Of a DNA stretch of 64,000 nt, positions 1-12,589 are shown one piece after another. Position numbers and translations under genes: made by a program. How positions within the stretch are numbered: the stretch's first letter is position 1; each line of letters opens with the position of its first letter. The notes under the pieces were generated by a model that was given only the letters and a program-made list of their open reading frames with translations, was not told where the DNA came from and searched no databases. The DNA is from Spongilla lacustris (Eukaryota; Porifera; Demospongiae; Spongillida; Spongillidae): the NCBI GenBank assembly GCA_949361645.1, contig OX442428.1, positions 5,494,461 to 5,558,460 of the forward strand. Direction: 5' to 3'.

Positions 1-960
1 GTTATACGTCCTGAATCCATGTGACGTGTATGTTTTCAAAACGCGTAAGTGTAGTAAAGTATAACTGATTCTAACCCGTTGCATGGATTAGCAGTTTAGC
101 AACTCGATCGGCATGGAAAACATTTAAAGCGCCATAAAGAGACATGATGTTGGAACAAGTGTACGAAATTTGAAAACGAGAATAATAAAAATAATTTTGC
201 ATGCAATAACAGATTGTTTGGCTAACCAGTATATACGTGTCCCATTTCAGCACAGTCTTGAAGGTACCTCAGTTCGTTAGACGTTGTTCTGAGCTGTTAT
301 TGCATGCAATACACTAAATTTATTATATATTCCCCGCCAATTGTTTTTGTGTTACATCTACTATTATAGTGTTTTTACACAATCTTTGCACCACATGTTT
401 ACAATTCAGCAGTGTTCATTTCCTCCTTGCTTTGGTCTGCAAGATTCATCTCACCATCTGTCACAAGCAGTAGATATTTTAAACAGCTTGGCCTCACAGC
501 AAGATGCAGTCAGTGTTGAGTCCCTCGGCTGGAAACTTCTGAAGTAGAGACCACAGCATGACATGTACAGCTGTCATATTTCTTCACAACTGGTAGATGT
601 GTCCATCATCTTACCACTAAATCCTATTACTCTTCACTTCGTTGGAAGCTGGAGTGTCGGCCACAACTGCTGCCCAGGCTACTGTGTCTAGGAAGCACCA
701 AGCTAATGACCCCAAACGCTCAGAGCTAGGATGGGTATGTGTCCCTGTGGTTGTAGAAACCTAAGGGGCTTTGGGAAAAGAAGCCACTGCCATCATCTCC
801 TCGGTAACCTCCAGACTTGCCACGTCCAGTGTGCCGGCCAAAGTCCATGCTACTCAATGATATCTATGGCCGGTTGAACCTTAACCTTATCTGTGCTTAT
901 GCTACAGCTGTCCTCTCTAGGATATACATGTAGCTTCTCCACCATAGAGGTGAACATTGT
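1..960. repeat. Downstream flank of tandem receptor unit 1
   Basis: Positions 1-400 are closely repeated at 18760-19170 plus 20353-20450, and at 55310-55850 (shared words such as TTCAAAACGCGTAAGTGTAG and CACAGTCTTGAAGGTACCTC). Positions 400-960 repeat again near 20450-20571 plus 26002-26640, and at 55830-56640. This is the same end of a duplicated block seen three times. No host gene is visible; the reverse-transcriptase relic is listed separately. Confidence 0.85.
403..905 (+). pseudogene. Decayed RT/endonuclease retroelement fragment, unit 1 copy
   Basis: Translated pieces in shifting frames resemble the C-terminal part of the reverse-transcriptase protein found more completely at 44775-46430: SSHHLSQAVDILNSL near 440, then the ELGWVCVPVVVET block near 725, then the GRLNLNLICAYATA block near 870. 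The order is the same as in that copy but with large internal deletions, frameshifts and a stop inside the ELGW block. It is a dead remnant and lies opposite the receptor gene. The paralogous remnants at 26002-26625 and 55850-56560 share the same deletions, so the fragment was there before the units were duplicated. Confidence 0.7.
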
Positions 961-1403
961 ATTTATGTGCTAAAATTGTCATGTGTATTATGTATTATGT
1001 ATTGCAATCCTAATAATAGATGTTGTTATTATTATACAAGGCATGGATTATAAATTAAGAACACTTTCTTAAGCCATCACTCTACTATATTGAAACTCTC
1101 AAAAGGTCAATGGCTGCTCTATATGCTGTGTCATTGGGGGTGACACATATCTTTCCTCACCTCCACCCTCAACTCCACTTTCATTCCCATCCATGCATAG
1201 TGCACTAATCAGCTCGTAAAGATCAATTGTACCACACAAACACAACAAGCCATATACTGATGCACGCATTCAAATGTTACATTGCAGCTTCTAACTAAAT
1301 TTCAGTCCCTATGTGTACAGCAGTTTCTAATGATCACTTGCATTTAACGATATCTATTTTCCATTTTAGTCAATCCAATCATTTCCCCACCTTAGTCACA
1401 AAA
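961..1403. other. Receptor 3' flank, no independent gene seen
   Basis: This AT-rich stretch is conserved with 26640-27019 and 56600-56998. It contains a possible alternative last exon of the receptor (1291-1308, minus strand, after an acceptor ending in TAG), which would code for five residues and a stop. I see nothing else in it. Confidence 0.4.
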
Positions 1404-4400
1404 TCAACAATAACATAACAAGATAAAGGGAAATGCAAAATTGTGACTTACAAATGCATCAGTTATTGTCACAGCTTCAGGGGGCTCCTGATTATGAACA
1501 GATGATGACGTTGCCATATTACTGTTAGTCACTTGTTTTTTGTCTGCAGAATCTTTTATACTTGCTGATGATTTTTCAAATATTTTATTCCCTTGTGGAT
1601 CTTTGTACAGGCTTATCATCTGAAATTCAATGCGGATACAAATTATAAGGATATAAGCGAATTTAATGATAGTAACCTTCGGAAAAAATATCAATCCAAG
1701 GTAGGCAGTTGTGTTCACAAAAATGACTCCATTCAGTATTCCACAAGTAATATTGATGTAATCCATAAATCCAAAATGTGTAAACACCAATGTTAACAAG
1801 GTGATACTTGAAATGTAGATAATAGTTGCAATGTATTTAGAATCATTGAGGGCAGATATCGTAACTTTTCTTGTCTGGAATGCCAGGATCATTCCCAAAC
1901 ACTGGAGGAATGCAGTATATGTAGTGAGCAGGATTAGCCAGTAGTATGATGGTGTGTCCTTATTGTAGCATGTATTTATGTAGTAATAAACTTTTAAGCC
2001 TGATTTGGGGTCCTGTAATAGTGGAAGGAAATAAAAATTAATCAAAGACACTTTAAGTATCCATATTTTTTATGGATTGAGATGTTCCACAACCAATTTT
2101 ACACCTCATAACATGATGTTACCTTTGGAAGTATGGGGTTTTCAGAATTTGGCAATTGACCAATGTCTGGTTGTAACAATGGCACAGCTGATCCAAGAAA
2201 CAACAGCATTGTCTGTATTCCACTAAGTGTGAGCACAAGAATGATGAGGTGCCAATCATGGATGGGCTAGAGTACAATGAAATTAGAATTTCTTTGATAT
2301 ATGCAATCAATAGCACATTTTATAACCTTTTTTGCAGTAGAAGGGTTGTGAAAAATATGGTACACTCTCCATAACTTTGCAATGACTGTGCCCAATACAA
2401 GAGCATACCCAAGGAAGACAAGCCATGTTCTAAACTAAAGTAATAACAGGATAGAGTGATATCAGGAATAGATATGGCTATGCAAATGAAGGTCAATGCC
2501 TACTAGCATCTTACATGGCACTGAAGAGTTCCAAGGCTAGCAGATGTAGATAGGACAATGTTGGCATACATAGCAGTGTACAGAAACAGAGCTCCAACCA
2601 AGATGAAATAATTCAAATTTGGACTGGTTAATTTAACAACCCTATGAATTGGGTTATCAAACAAATGTTATGTGTACCCAAACAGGCTCAAAACATATGA
2701 ATTCTTACTTTCGTTTTCTGCATCCAATATTGAATACAGCACACACAAATACCAGAGCAATTCCAGCTGATGCCAAGACATAGTACATTACAGCCATAAT
2801 AAAATCATTAGCACTTGTAACATTGAGCGGCGTGCCATCAGGAGGGATCCCCCCTGTAGTGATGTTAATTTATAAGTTGTAGTGTTTCTTAAGAGCTTAC
2901 TTGGAAAGGCAGTCACAGATGTTTCATTGCAATCATCATAAAATTGATATGTTGAATTCTGGTTTAAATCGATGTACCCAATGCATCTTTGTGTCAAGTC
3001 TGAACCATCTGCAGTTATTTGCGATAATGATTTGTTATGTAAGCAGGTTAGATATGTGTCCAACCTTGTCTGTATTGAAGCACACTAATTTTGTGAATGA
3101 CTCTGGTTCCATCGGCATCAAAATGTACTGAGCCCTGAAAGCAATGCATGATATAAATACATGTACAAAGGTTAAAATACAAAAGTACACGTACTGATAC
3201 ACCAACAAAGTTAGTAACATTGAGGTTACTTTTCAAAATACATGCTAGTTTGGCATTGTTGTATTTAAACAAATCAAGTGTAATATTTGTATATCCTGGA
3301 AGGTCCTGGCATTCTGGAATCGAAGTGTTTGACTTCAACAGTTCATCTGTCCTGTTCAGAGCAAGGGCCAATGCCCATACAGCATCATAGGCAAAGGTGT
3401 GAGCAAATGTGTTGGTATAGTTGCCTAGCGTTCGCTTCTGATTGTACATTTGCAAGTACTGTGATGAATTCTGCATATGCAAATCAAATAAATGGAGATA
3501 TATTGTAAAATTTACAATGCAGAATTCCGAATATTGCATCTAGGCTCGTTATAACTGAACTTAAAGTGACTAACCTTTTTCATAAATAAAAATCGATTAC
3601 TTCAACTATGAAAAAGAGTCCTGACCAATCGATTTTAGCAACTTGCAAATGGGTTATTAGAAACATTAAATCAATTTTGCCGATTAATGCACTATTAATT
3701 TTCCAACAATTACCTAGCCTCAATGCTATAAAATGCGCTAACAGACGGGTTAGGAACTCCTCTGTATTGGGCACAGCAACATGTAGTTTATATAGTGTAT
3801 CCCATACTTTCTACTGCCTAACATGTTTGTTATTACGACAGTCTGAGTTATGTTCAATTCACATTTATTATTATTATTTTAGATATAAAGTTTATTCAAC
3901 ATAACTAGCAACTTATATATGCTTGTATTGCTGCACGCATGGCATATATGTCATAATAGCAATACAGCTTTAGCATAAATATGCACTGCAAGTACATCTG
4001 CTAAATTAAATATATCCAAAAGTAGTTGGCAAACACGTGCTAAATTATGCGCCTACACTAAAGCATTACGTACATTACCAGGCCTGTATATTACTGCTCG
4101 TTTTTTCATTATTTGTAAATAAAACTTTGGTTACTCGGGTACGGTACACCGACATGTAACGCGAGTATATATTATGTCAGTATACTATCGTATCGTTCGA
4201 ATGTCACGTCCATGAAGCTGATGTGCAATTGATAAGAAGAAACCACTTATAGTCCTCATCACTCGGTTTGCATGGTTGTTCGTTTTAATAGTTAGCCTTT
4301 CCCTCCTCAGTTAGTACCTATACAACTAAAATTCAACTATTAAATAGTCGCGATCGGATTCAAGCGAAGCCACTTTAATACATATAATATGCCATTAAAA

Positions 4401-6477
4401 AAAAAAAACTCTAGACATGTAAAATACATTACTAAACAATCTATAGTGTAGGAGCTTTGATTGAATAAACAGTAAGGAAGCAGGGCGTTATGGAAATTAT
4501 GCAATTATGAATCTATAAATTTTACTGACCGATGTAACAACTATAACGTAATTTTAAAAATATAACATTATAATACAATTTATTGATTGTAGGGCTGTTT
4601 GCATAATTTCCACAATCCATTGTTTCCTAGGTGCCTATAACACCAATATAATTTGTATCATCTTCTAACTTACGAATCCATTGATGGTAAGTAGGCTTTG
4701 ATTTTGTACCACTGGATGATGCCGAATGACGATTGACCTATTGAGGACCTTTTGCTTGTCGTCTGGGCTGCAACCATTGCTACCATTGAAGATGCCATTC
4801 TTCCACCACTCATCAGAATACCACCCATATGTGATCCAAGTGTATTGAGGATACGTTAAGTTCCTTAATGCAGCCTGCTTGCACAAAATGCATTATTAAA
4901 ATTAATTATATGCTTTGTGATAATTAATGACCAACTACCTCACAAAGAACTTGATTGCTCCATTGTTCATACATGTTGAGGAAAAACACCCTGAAATCTG
5001 CTGATGTTCGCTAATAAAATATCATATTATATCATGCAAAGATCGTAATTGCAGGTGAAACTTACAAACAAGTCGTAGTAACTACTAAAATTTGTTACTG
5101 AAGAAGGAAATGTATTTTCATCAACAACAATGCCTGCTTGTTCAGTAATTATTACATTTCTGACACCTGCTGACATCTGCAGTGTACAGTAGACATAATA
5201 TAACTGCAATTATATTATCTATATACCATCAGTATCAGAAACAATTATTACTCCTGTATTAAAGTGATATAGCTGCCATACTTTTTTTTTTAAATGTATG
5301 TAACCAATTCAGATTGCTGGATGAAACAAGTTAGATGCAAAAATGCAGAACATTTGTTCAGCAACAGAATACTTCTTACTGTGACTTTGATATAAATGAA
5401 CTAATCAGCAATTATATGTGTAGAATTACCCCTATCTGTGATTTTAAGCCGGTGCTATCTTTGTGCACAAATCTTGAATGCTTGGCGCGCTAATTTGACA
5501 TGAATTTTAAATCTATTCAAATGAATCATAACTACATGCATTGTTCCGTATGCTTCCGTTGTGTCTTAGAAAATAAACATAACTATGGACACTTTAATAG
5601 ACAGTGTAACATTAATTGAGTACATGTTTCATGAGTATGTGCATTATTTTCCGTGCGTTTAATTTACCGTAGTGAATAGGTTCTCATTCTGAGTTAAAAA
5701 TAGTATTCTCTTCCAGTTATACTTTCTCAAAATAGATACCATAGCAGGAGCGATGTCTTTAAAAGATGGAAATGTGCGAAAGTAGTTCTTAAATTGAGCT
5801 CTGTTGCTCAGTGCAGAGGATGCCGAAGCATATGATATCTGTGGAAGGATATAGTTACAGCGAATACTTTGCGCATGTAGCTTTGTGCTTGCAATCTATT
5901 CATTTATGCCCACCTGAGTTATATTCCACCTGTGGCTAATATCGGCTACAGGTTCAGTAGCAACGGAGCAACCACACCCAAGGAGAGCTATAATGTTGAT
6001 GCTGTCCGAGGTGTACACCACCGATGAGAAAAACGCGTCGAGAGATTGAATATGGTCACACTATATGAATGAAATCAAGATTAGTTGTATTAGTCCACCC
6101 CACCTCTGCAGCTCTGCCATGCATGCTTTTTCACAATTCTACATACGAAGTAGGATGTGTATTACTTTAGACGGACCGCATTTTGTGGCCTATAAATCTG
6201 GCAGTTATCGTTGTGTATCAAAAATATATACATTTTTCTCTGAACCTGCCCCGTATAATAATATAACTCACCCCTGAATCCATTACAGGTGTGGACATAA
6301 GCTTGTATCCAGGTAGGGCGGAAGTGTTATTGTTGATGTGTTGCACAGCCAAATCCACAGCTGGGATAGCTCCAGATGAGTTATATCCCGATTTGCCAAA
6401 AGATGTTATGTGTCCGAAATATATTGTCCTAGTCTTATTTGCCATTGTTTGATATATCAGCAGAAGCAACCATGAAC
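1404..6477 (-). CDS. GABA-B-like class C GPCR, copy 1 (15 exons)
   Basis: Predicted plasma-membrane receptor with an extracellular Venus-flytrap ligand domain and seven membrane spans. Exons, 5' to 3': 6477-6272, 6060-5914, 5838-5668, 5176-5066, 5010-4939, 4877-4674, 3470-3195, 3134-3065, 3008-2901, 2853-2709, 2641-2515, 2434-2327, 2266-2123, 2012-1677, 1619-1404. All junctions are GT-AG and in phase, giving about 800 residues. The flytrap domain starts at IYFGHITSFGKSGYNSSG; a GCGCSVATEPVAD block follows in exon 2. The span-3 exon has FRTWLVFLGYALVLGTVIAK followed by LWRVYHIF, the family C hallmark seen in GABA-B receptors. Spans 5-7 share one exon that ends in IFFPK. A hydrophobic WLLLLIYQT stretch at the N-terminus looks like a signal-peptide core, but the exon carrying the first methionine was not found. 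The C-terminus is taken from reading through the last donor at 1451; splicing to 1308-1291 is the alternative. The natural ligand cannot be told from sequence. Confidence 0.85.
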
Positions 6478-8135
6478 CTGTTAATTATATAAATTACCTC
6501 ATGGAAAAGCAAAAAAAAAAAAAAACATTGGGATAGAGCTATAACAAGTAATTTGCCAGCCTGGCAATGATTAATGGCAATAGAACCTAATTATAAAGTG
6601 GTCGTATACCTATATATTTGCCTGTTAATGTCAAATGCTAATAATCAGTGTATGCAAAAGATCAACACGTCACACAGTAATTTACTATCATCGCCTTTCA
6701 AGCCGTAGCCACGAAGACGAGGGGTGTGGCTTCAAACTTCTCGAGTTAGTATTTTACTTCATAGAAATAAACGGTACATATGCAAGTGCATTTTTAAAAA
6801 ATAAAATAATAACTTGCCGTTAGCGGAGTTTGTTGTGTTGAAGTTTTACTTTACACCATTACCGATAATACCATTCCCACTAACATCCTAAGATAAAGAA
6901 AAAAAAAAAAGCATCAATTGGCGCATCTCAGTAACTTCATTACTAATGCTTCCGCTTTTTTCAACATTTCAGAAAGGCATTTGGTACTCTAAAACTGGAA
7001 GGACTCATTTAGGAAAACGTAAGCTACAGTCTAAAAGTGACTCTGGCTTTGTCGCGTGGCCATATCCACCCCGAAGCACATACTGATATCACAACTCGAC
7101 AGGGATGTTGCAGCCCATCTCAACTTCACTTTCTCTACACCCCCCAAAAAAGGGTTTTAATGATTTCGATCAATGTCGAGGATGATTGTCACAAAGTTTT
7201 ATATAATTTTGTGTGTCTCAACTGATAAACAATTTCATGCTGAGTTGTATTTGTTCCAACGTATATGTATGCAAACTGCAAATGACGAACCTGAGTTGAA
7301 TGAATCGTGATAATGAACGAAATATGGGCTTGATGTATAAATACCCAGCTGCATTTTTTTATCATGACCAAATATTAGTGTGAGTGTAATATAGAAACAG
7401 CAAATTAACAATAGTGCCTTCACACCTAACTCTCACCAGCTAGCTATAAGTACAGATACAAAAAGTTTGCCCACTAAGATCCGGGGCCCTGCTTCACAGA
7501 TATTCCTGTTGCATTATTGGTACTTGAACTGAGGTATGTAGATAAAAACTCCTGGCAATGTCCTAAAATCTCCCGCACTTTAATTACATAAGTTGCAATT
7601 GGTCCATTGCTACTTGATCTTGAAGTTCCTTCATCCCAAGACTCCTAAACATTTCTACTCTCTTTACAGCTAGCATCACACTCACATAACCCCTTAATGT
7701 CATCCGGCTACATGTTATGTTTGATCAATTCAGGACTCCACTTTTTTAACAAACCTGGGTACCCAAGCGTGCACGCTCTGCAAGAGCTTTTGAGTACCTT
7801 CTGTACACAGTGATTTTGTCTGTCATAATAGTACTTATGGCAATTGTAGGTTTTTTGGTCAACTGCTTTGTCTCCATAACCAAATACTATTCCTCACGTT
7901 CACTTGGCACTTGTGAATTGGAAAACAAATCACATCGAGCAATTCATTCCCGTTTGGATGCAAGTTTTCGCAAACAGGTCAACAACTATACAGGTTGGTT
8001 GGGTGTTTCTAGTGCAGACATCTCTCTTCTATCTATACCAGCTAAATGTGATGCCCCATAAGGCGTTCTTGTCATTTTTGTTGGTAAAACGTTTGCACCT
8101 CTAAACAGCACGTATTCGGGTTTAAAAGTGTAACG
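6478..8135. repeat. Upstream flank of receptor unit 1
   Basis: This block is conserved with 49981-51840 and 62143-63960, in the same order and orientation, so it belongs to the duplicated unit. It should hold the receptor promoter and the missing first exon. A conserved donor-like site (CAG followed by GTT) lies near 7292 on the minus strand. The reading frames upstream of it are not preserved between copies, so I treat this as non-coding. The last 230 bases (7900-8135) reappear at 54575-54760, at the junction in front of unit 3. Confidence 0.7.
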
Positions 8136-8865
8136 GTTTTCCGCGTTGAAATTTTGACTCGAGCGATCGATAGAGCCGTTGACATAGTATGTGTCAACAA
8201 CCATCGTATAGCGGTGTAGAAAATAACTAAAAACGTGTTTATTCAACATGTTGCACAAACGAAAATGCTGAATAATTACGAAGTCACGTTACAACTGTAC
8301 ACTTTTGATATGTGTTGTCATGTAGTTTATCAACATAACCCTGCAATCAGATATGTGATATATCATTCACCATTTTCCCAAAAACTATTGCCAAACATTC
8401 GCAGTGTAAGAAGACTGGACATAGTAGCGTATATATTTGACGAATGATGAGCCTGAATAGTATATTTACATTATACGACCATATATGATATTGCATTTGA
8501 AGTATACATATTACCGCGCGTGCATGTATTCAAATACATATGTACCATGCATTCTATGCACTTACATTTAGTGCTAGTATATACCACATAACATAACGAA
8601 GTAGAGGAAGAAGTGCTGCTTTGCTTGTGTGGTGTATGCTGCCGGATGTCAAAGGTACTTGGAATAGCTATATATGTTACTTGGAGTATATGCGGCTGTA
8701 AATTGTGTGCGCGGCCGGAGATGCGCGTTGTACCACTTACATGTATATGCACATGCATGTACAAAATTATTATAACCGCAAAGGGGGTGGAGGGGGGGGG
8801 GGGGGGGGGGGAGATAGGAAGAACCAGTTTTATGGTTGGTCATAACCCAGATAACGATGGTGCGC
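8136..8865. other. Intergenic DNA with poly-G tract, no gene seen
   Basis: AT-rich sequence with many CATGTA-type words and a run of about 24 G beginning near 8788. It begins where the unit 1 flank stops, so it is the edge of an inserted cluster of mobile DNA (8136-12590). Open frames here are short, overlap on both strands and match nothing I recognise. Confidence 0.4.
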
Positions 8866-8867
8866 GG

Positions 8868-9593
8868 CAGTGTTGCCGCGATATATATCGCGAAAGGCGA
8901 TACATCGCGATTAAACGCTTATACCGCGAAAGGCGATATATCGCGATTAATCATTGGTCATATCGCGAAATAAACGTGTACGGACGTAAACAAAGATATG
9001 CAGAAATAAAATTTAGAAATGAGCAGAGAATAAGCATACATTTAGGTACATCAATGAAAATAATTCAGTTACTGTTACAGTTAAACCAGTTCAGTTTGAA
9101 TTTTGCCTGAGAAATATACATTTGCCAATGCACCTTTCATGCAAGATGCCGCGGAAAAAACCTATATAAGCAAAAATTACACAAGTACTTGCTTTCTGGT
9201 TTAGTTATGGTAGGGACGTATGGCTCACGATTCCTCCACCCCAACAATGGATCATATTTTCTGAAATTGATTTCTGCTGACAGGCTGCTTTGGAACATTG
9301 CGCAAGCTATCATGTAGCAATTGATTTTTTGTGCCATCCAAAGCCTCCCTAACGGCAGATTTGAAGGCTTTGTGATCAACGCTCATGAAATCGTCTGTGG
9401 TAGCAAGTACATTTAGCGTAAGTACACGTATACCTGTTCCATATCGTCGTGGTAACCATAACTATTCACCCCAAAATTTAATAACAAGCGATAATTGATC
9501 ACGAATAATTTAATATAATATCGCGATTAAATGCTCATATCGCGATATATCTCGATATAGATGATTAAGGATGAAGGTTATTTTGGTGCACTG
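8868..9593. repeat. Possible MITE with TATCGCGATA palindromes
   Basis: The left part has the perfect 16-bp palindrome CGCGATATATATCGCG (8877-8892) and a 26-bp near-perfect direct repeat (8889-8914 and 8925-8950). Related TATCGCGATA words return at 9520-9560. The block could be bounded by CAGTG at 8868 and CACTG at 9593, like a hAT-type element, but I see no target duplication, so the limits are uncertain. Confidence 0.35.
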
Positions 9594-10050
9594 TTCATCA
9601 AAGCGAGTATCACTTATTAATTAAATTGAAAGGTGTGCTAGGAAGTCCGGCGGTCAGTGGCCGGGCCCTGCCACCAAACTTTTAGCTAATTACCTATTCA
9701 AACAGTTGAAACCGTGGTACTAGAGCTTTTTTTTTTTTTCAGTACTTTAACCACTCTGTATACTAAAGCGTATATGTACGCAGTAATATACATGTATACC
9801 TGAATGCTTATAGACATGAGCGGTTTGTGGTAAAAGCCTGGACAAGGCACCAATACAAATTGTACAGGCGAGCCATAGTGATCGGGTTATGGATAGTTTC
9901 CACTTAAATTTCCCCATTGTTATAATTTTGTAATGTTATTTAAAAAATACCTTGCGCCTGAATCCGAGCGATTATAGCTAGTTTCAACACTTCATACTAT
10001 ATCATTTCTCTATGGTAAAATACATTTTGGGGTCTTGCGCTAGCTCTGTG

Positions 10051-10562
10051 TAAGAGGCAATCAAACCGCTTTAAATTCGGTTCGTCGGTAGAGAGGTCAC
10101 TTAGCTTTTGGATTGTGCAAGTTGTACGTTAATTTTTGTATCATCCGCAATATAGTTGAACAAACTGCGTGCACGTTTTCGAGCTCAATTTGTGCCAATA
10201 ATTTGGGAAAATTGCGTCCCGCTCAGTGTATGGGGAGGCGCTGATTATATCATTGGCACTAATCAAGCGCTCACGGGAAAGAAAGCGTCGAATCATTCAG
10301 AAATCATAGCGTGATTGAACAGAAAATCACACGAAAATGAATAGAAGCGTGTGATTTTTGTATGCATGGTTTTTATGTTCAATCACGCAATGATTTGTAT
10401 ATTATTTCACGCTAGCGGAAAAATTTGTACGTAGTTTGTTCAACGTTACGGGATGGTATATAAATTAACGAATACAACATTCCAATAGCTAAAGGATCTC
10501 TCTACCTACAAACCCAATTTGAACCGCTCTTGCCGAAAGTTATGGCGGGTTTAGTTTGAACC
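10051..10562. mobile_element. Nested foldback MITE with CTGTG target duplication
   Basis: It interrupts the left arm of the larger foldback element: CTGTG occurs just before (10046-10050) and just after (10563-10567), and the uninterrupted right arm has a single CTGTG. Inside, 10053-10120 pairs with 10480-10560 (AACCGCTTTAAATTCGG against CCAATTTGAACCG; GGTAGAGAG against CTCTCTACC), and a second inverted pair built on CGTGATTGAAC lies around 10310-10400. The outermost bases do not pair exactly, so a few bases at each end are uncertain. It is non-coding. Confidence 0.6.
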
Positions 10563-10742
10563 CTGTGGTATACCGGTGTCGTAGGCATGGTTGTCCCCCC
10601 CGCAAAATGTCCCCCCGGACATTCATGCCTAGGCACCGCTGTCCCCCGGACACTCGTTCCTAGGCACCATTGTCCCCCGGACAATTATGCCTAGGCATAT
10701 ATGTCCGCAGGGGACATTTATGCCTAGGCATAATTGTCCTAC

Positions 10743-10786
10743 CCTAGGCACCAGTGTCCCCCCATGGGGGGACACTGGTGCCTAGG
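10743..10786. repeat. Perfect 44-bp palindrome
   Basis: Two 22-bp halves meet at 10764/10765 and are exact reverse complements; the left half begins CCTAGGCACCAGTGTCCCCC. It sits in an array of CCTAGGC and GTCC/GGAC units (10580-10800). No spacer separates the arms, so it could extrude as a cruciform or reflect a replication fold. Confidence 0.9.
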
Positions 10787-11978
10787 ATAGAATGTCCTAC
10801 ACTTTAAATACAGGCCTGGAATGTACAAGCGTAAGTATAATACAACCAAATCGGATCGATATACATGCGTTAGTCGTTTTATACGTGCATGTATTAGCAA
10901 ACGTCATGCATGCCATGATATATCTTAATACATTTACATGCGTCTGCGTGCCCGCTCGGTTGTGTGCAGAGCAGCTAATTATTTATTACTAAAGGCTCTC
11001 ATTTCAAGGAAAGGCATTCTTGTGTAAATGTTTACAAATGTAAATCGTATATATGAAAATTCGTGTGCATGCAAGTATCCGCGTGAGGTCATAAAATAAT
11101 GATTGGTACCATGATATCACAAAAAAAAAAAACATGCTTCATGTGTCAGACAGATATTTGCTGCATGCAGTGCAGAGCCATTTGCCTTGTAAACACCTTT
11201 GCCAACTGACTCTTGAACTTTGTACGATTTTTCTTTGCTGGAAGTAAGTGAACACCCAATATCAAAGTTACAGTCATGCTTCTATACATGGTGGTCGCAT
11301 GCATATATCTATACAACGATCAGGAGCATATCCATAGAGGTTTCCGTGTTACCTGAAACCCCCCCCCCCCCCCCCCCAATAGAATAATATTTACAAAACT
11401 TAATTGATACTAACCTTCCCTCCTCCCCCCACTTGTATTAATTTGGCCTACCCTCCCCTCTCCGCTCTTATTTGGCCTATCGCAAGAGTGCATGATCCCC
11501 CCCCCCCCCCCCTCCCCCCTCCCCCGCTCGTATTCGATTGACGTACAATGTTAATAGGTTTGAAATTCTGGATACGCGCCAGGCCTGACGATTTTCCTTG
11601 TGGTGAAGCGTGGCAAGCTATCATTATTCTTTCCTGCTCTTCTTTCGATTTGATCACTGTTGATCGCCACTCATATCTTGGAACAATTTGTAAATAAAGA
11701 GCGCCATTGTCAACTTTGTAATTTCCACGCGCTTTCGTCTAAAAGAACGTTTCTGATATTTTGAACATCCAACTGGCCTGGATACCTTCCTTTTAACAAG
11801 AACTGAGTTCAAAACGATTTCGTCGTCCATGGCCAGAAACACTCGCTGTTCTAAAAGGAAACCTCCACGGACGCGTGCGAACATTAGTTTATACACGCAT
11901 GAGGCAGAGCAGTTACGAGGATTGGAAGGCTAAGTGTTTGGTTGAACGTTTATGATAAACGAGAAAACGTGGAGGGGG

Positions 11979-12171
11979 GCTAGTTGGGCGTAGCCCGACC
12001 GTACCTTCGCGTATTGGAATGTCGGGTATACCTGGATTTGTACCCATGCATCTAATAGCGTATGTGGGCTGTATGTGATAATAGTATAGCCCACATACGC
12101 TATCAGATGTGTACAAATCCAGGTATAGGCTAGATACCCAATACGCGAAGGTCGGGCTATGGGCCAACTAG
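11979..12171. mobile_element. Foldback MITE
   Basis: The arms read CTAGTTGGGCGTAGCCCGAC from 11979 and GTCGGGCTATGGGCCAACTAG ending at 12171. They continue inward through TTCGCGTATTGG/CCAATACGCGAA and ATACCTGGATTTGTAC/GTACAAATCCAGGTAT to a centre near 12075. No coding capacity and no clear target duplication. A short relative of its ends is at 43153-43182. Confidence 0.75.
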
Positions 12172-12589
12172 AGGGGGGGGGGGGGGGGGGGGGGGGGACA
12201 GCTGTGCCTAGGAAAAAATGTCCGGCATGGGGGGACAATAATGCCTAGAGGGGACATTCATTCCTAGGCACCAGTGTCCGGGGGGACAGTCGTGCCTAGG
12301 CATGAATGTCCGGGGGGACACTTTTTCCAGGGGGACAGCCATGCCTCCGACACCGGATGTTGCAATACTGGCACAGAGCTAGTTCAAGACCCCAAAATCT
12401 ATTCTACCTTAGAGAAATGCTTTAGCATGAAGTGTTGACAATAGGATGTTGATAGCTATAATCGATCGGGTTATGCATTTTTATAACATGATAAAATTAT
12501 AACGATGGGGAAATTTTCGTGGAAACTGTCCCAAATATAATAAGTTAAGTACAATACATGCGAAATTAAAAGTTGCGATATCGCGGAAC

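Larger units (their letters stand above)
9892..12530. mobile_element. Large interrupted foldback element
   Basis: The left arm 9892-10050 matches, inverted, 12371-12530 (shared words TTTCCAC, AACACTTCAT, TTTTGGGGTCTTG, AGCTCTGTG, with substitutions). The match resumes between 10568-10790 and 12195-12370, where both sides carry short units built from CCTAGGC and TGTCC/GGACA. The left arm is split by a nested element at 10051-10562, and a second foldback lies at 11979-12171. No transposase is visible. The 1.4 kb between the arms (10790-12195) is AT-rich with long C tracts near 11358 and 11500. The termini are set by where the match stops; no target duplication was found. Confidence 0.6.

Noticed and set aside
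7235..7423. Signal-peptide-like frame (KALLLICCFYITLTLIFG) as first exon of receptor copy 1
   Set aside because: It begins with GTG, not ATG. The frame is not preserved in units 2 and 3, and joining it to exon 1 is not consistent between copies.
8613..9110. 165-codon plus-strand frame with Arg/Tyr-rich repeats
   Set aside because: It runs through the poly-G tract and the TATCGCGATA repeat, whose direct duplication produces the apparent peptide repeat.
11913..12238. Minus-strand frames around 12000
   Set aside because: They cover a foldback element and a poly-G run; no protein-like composition.
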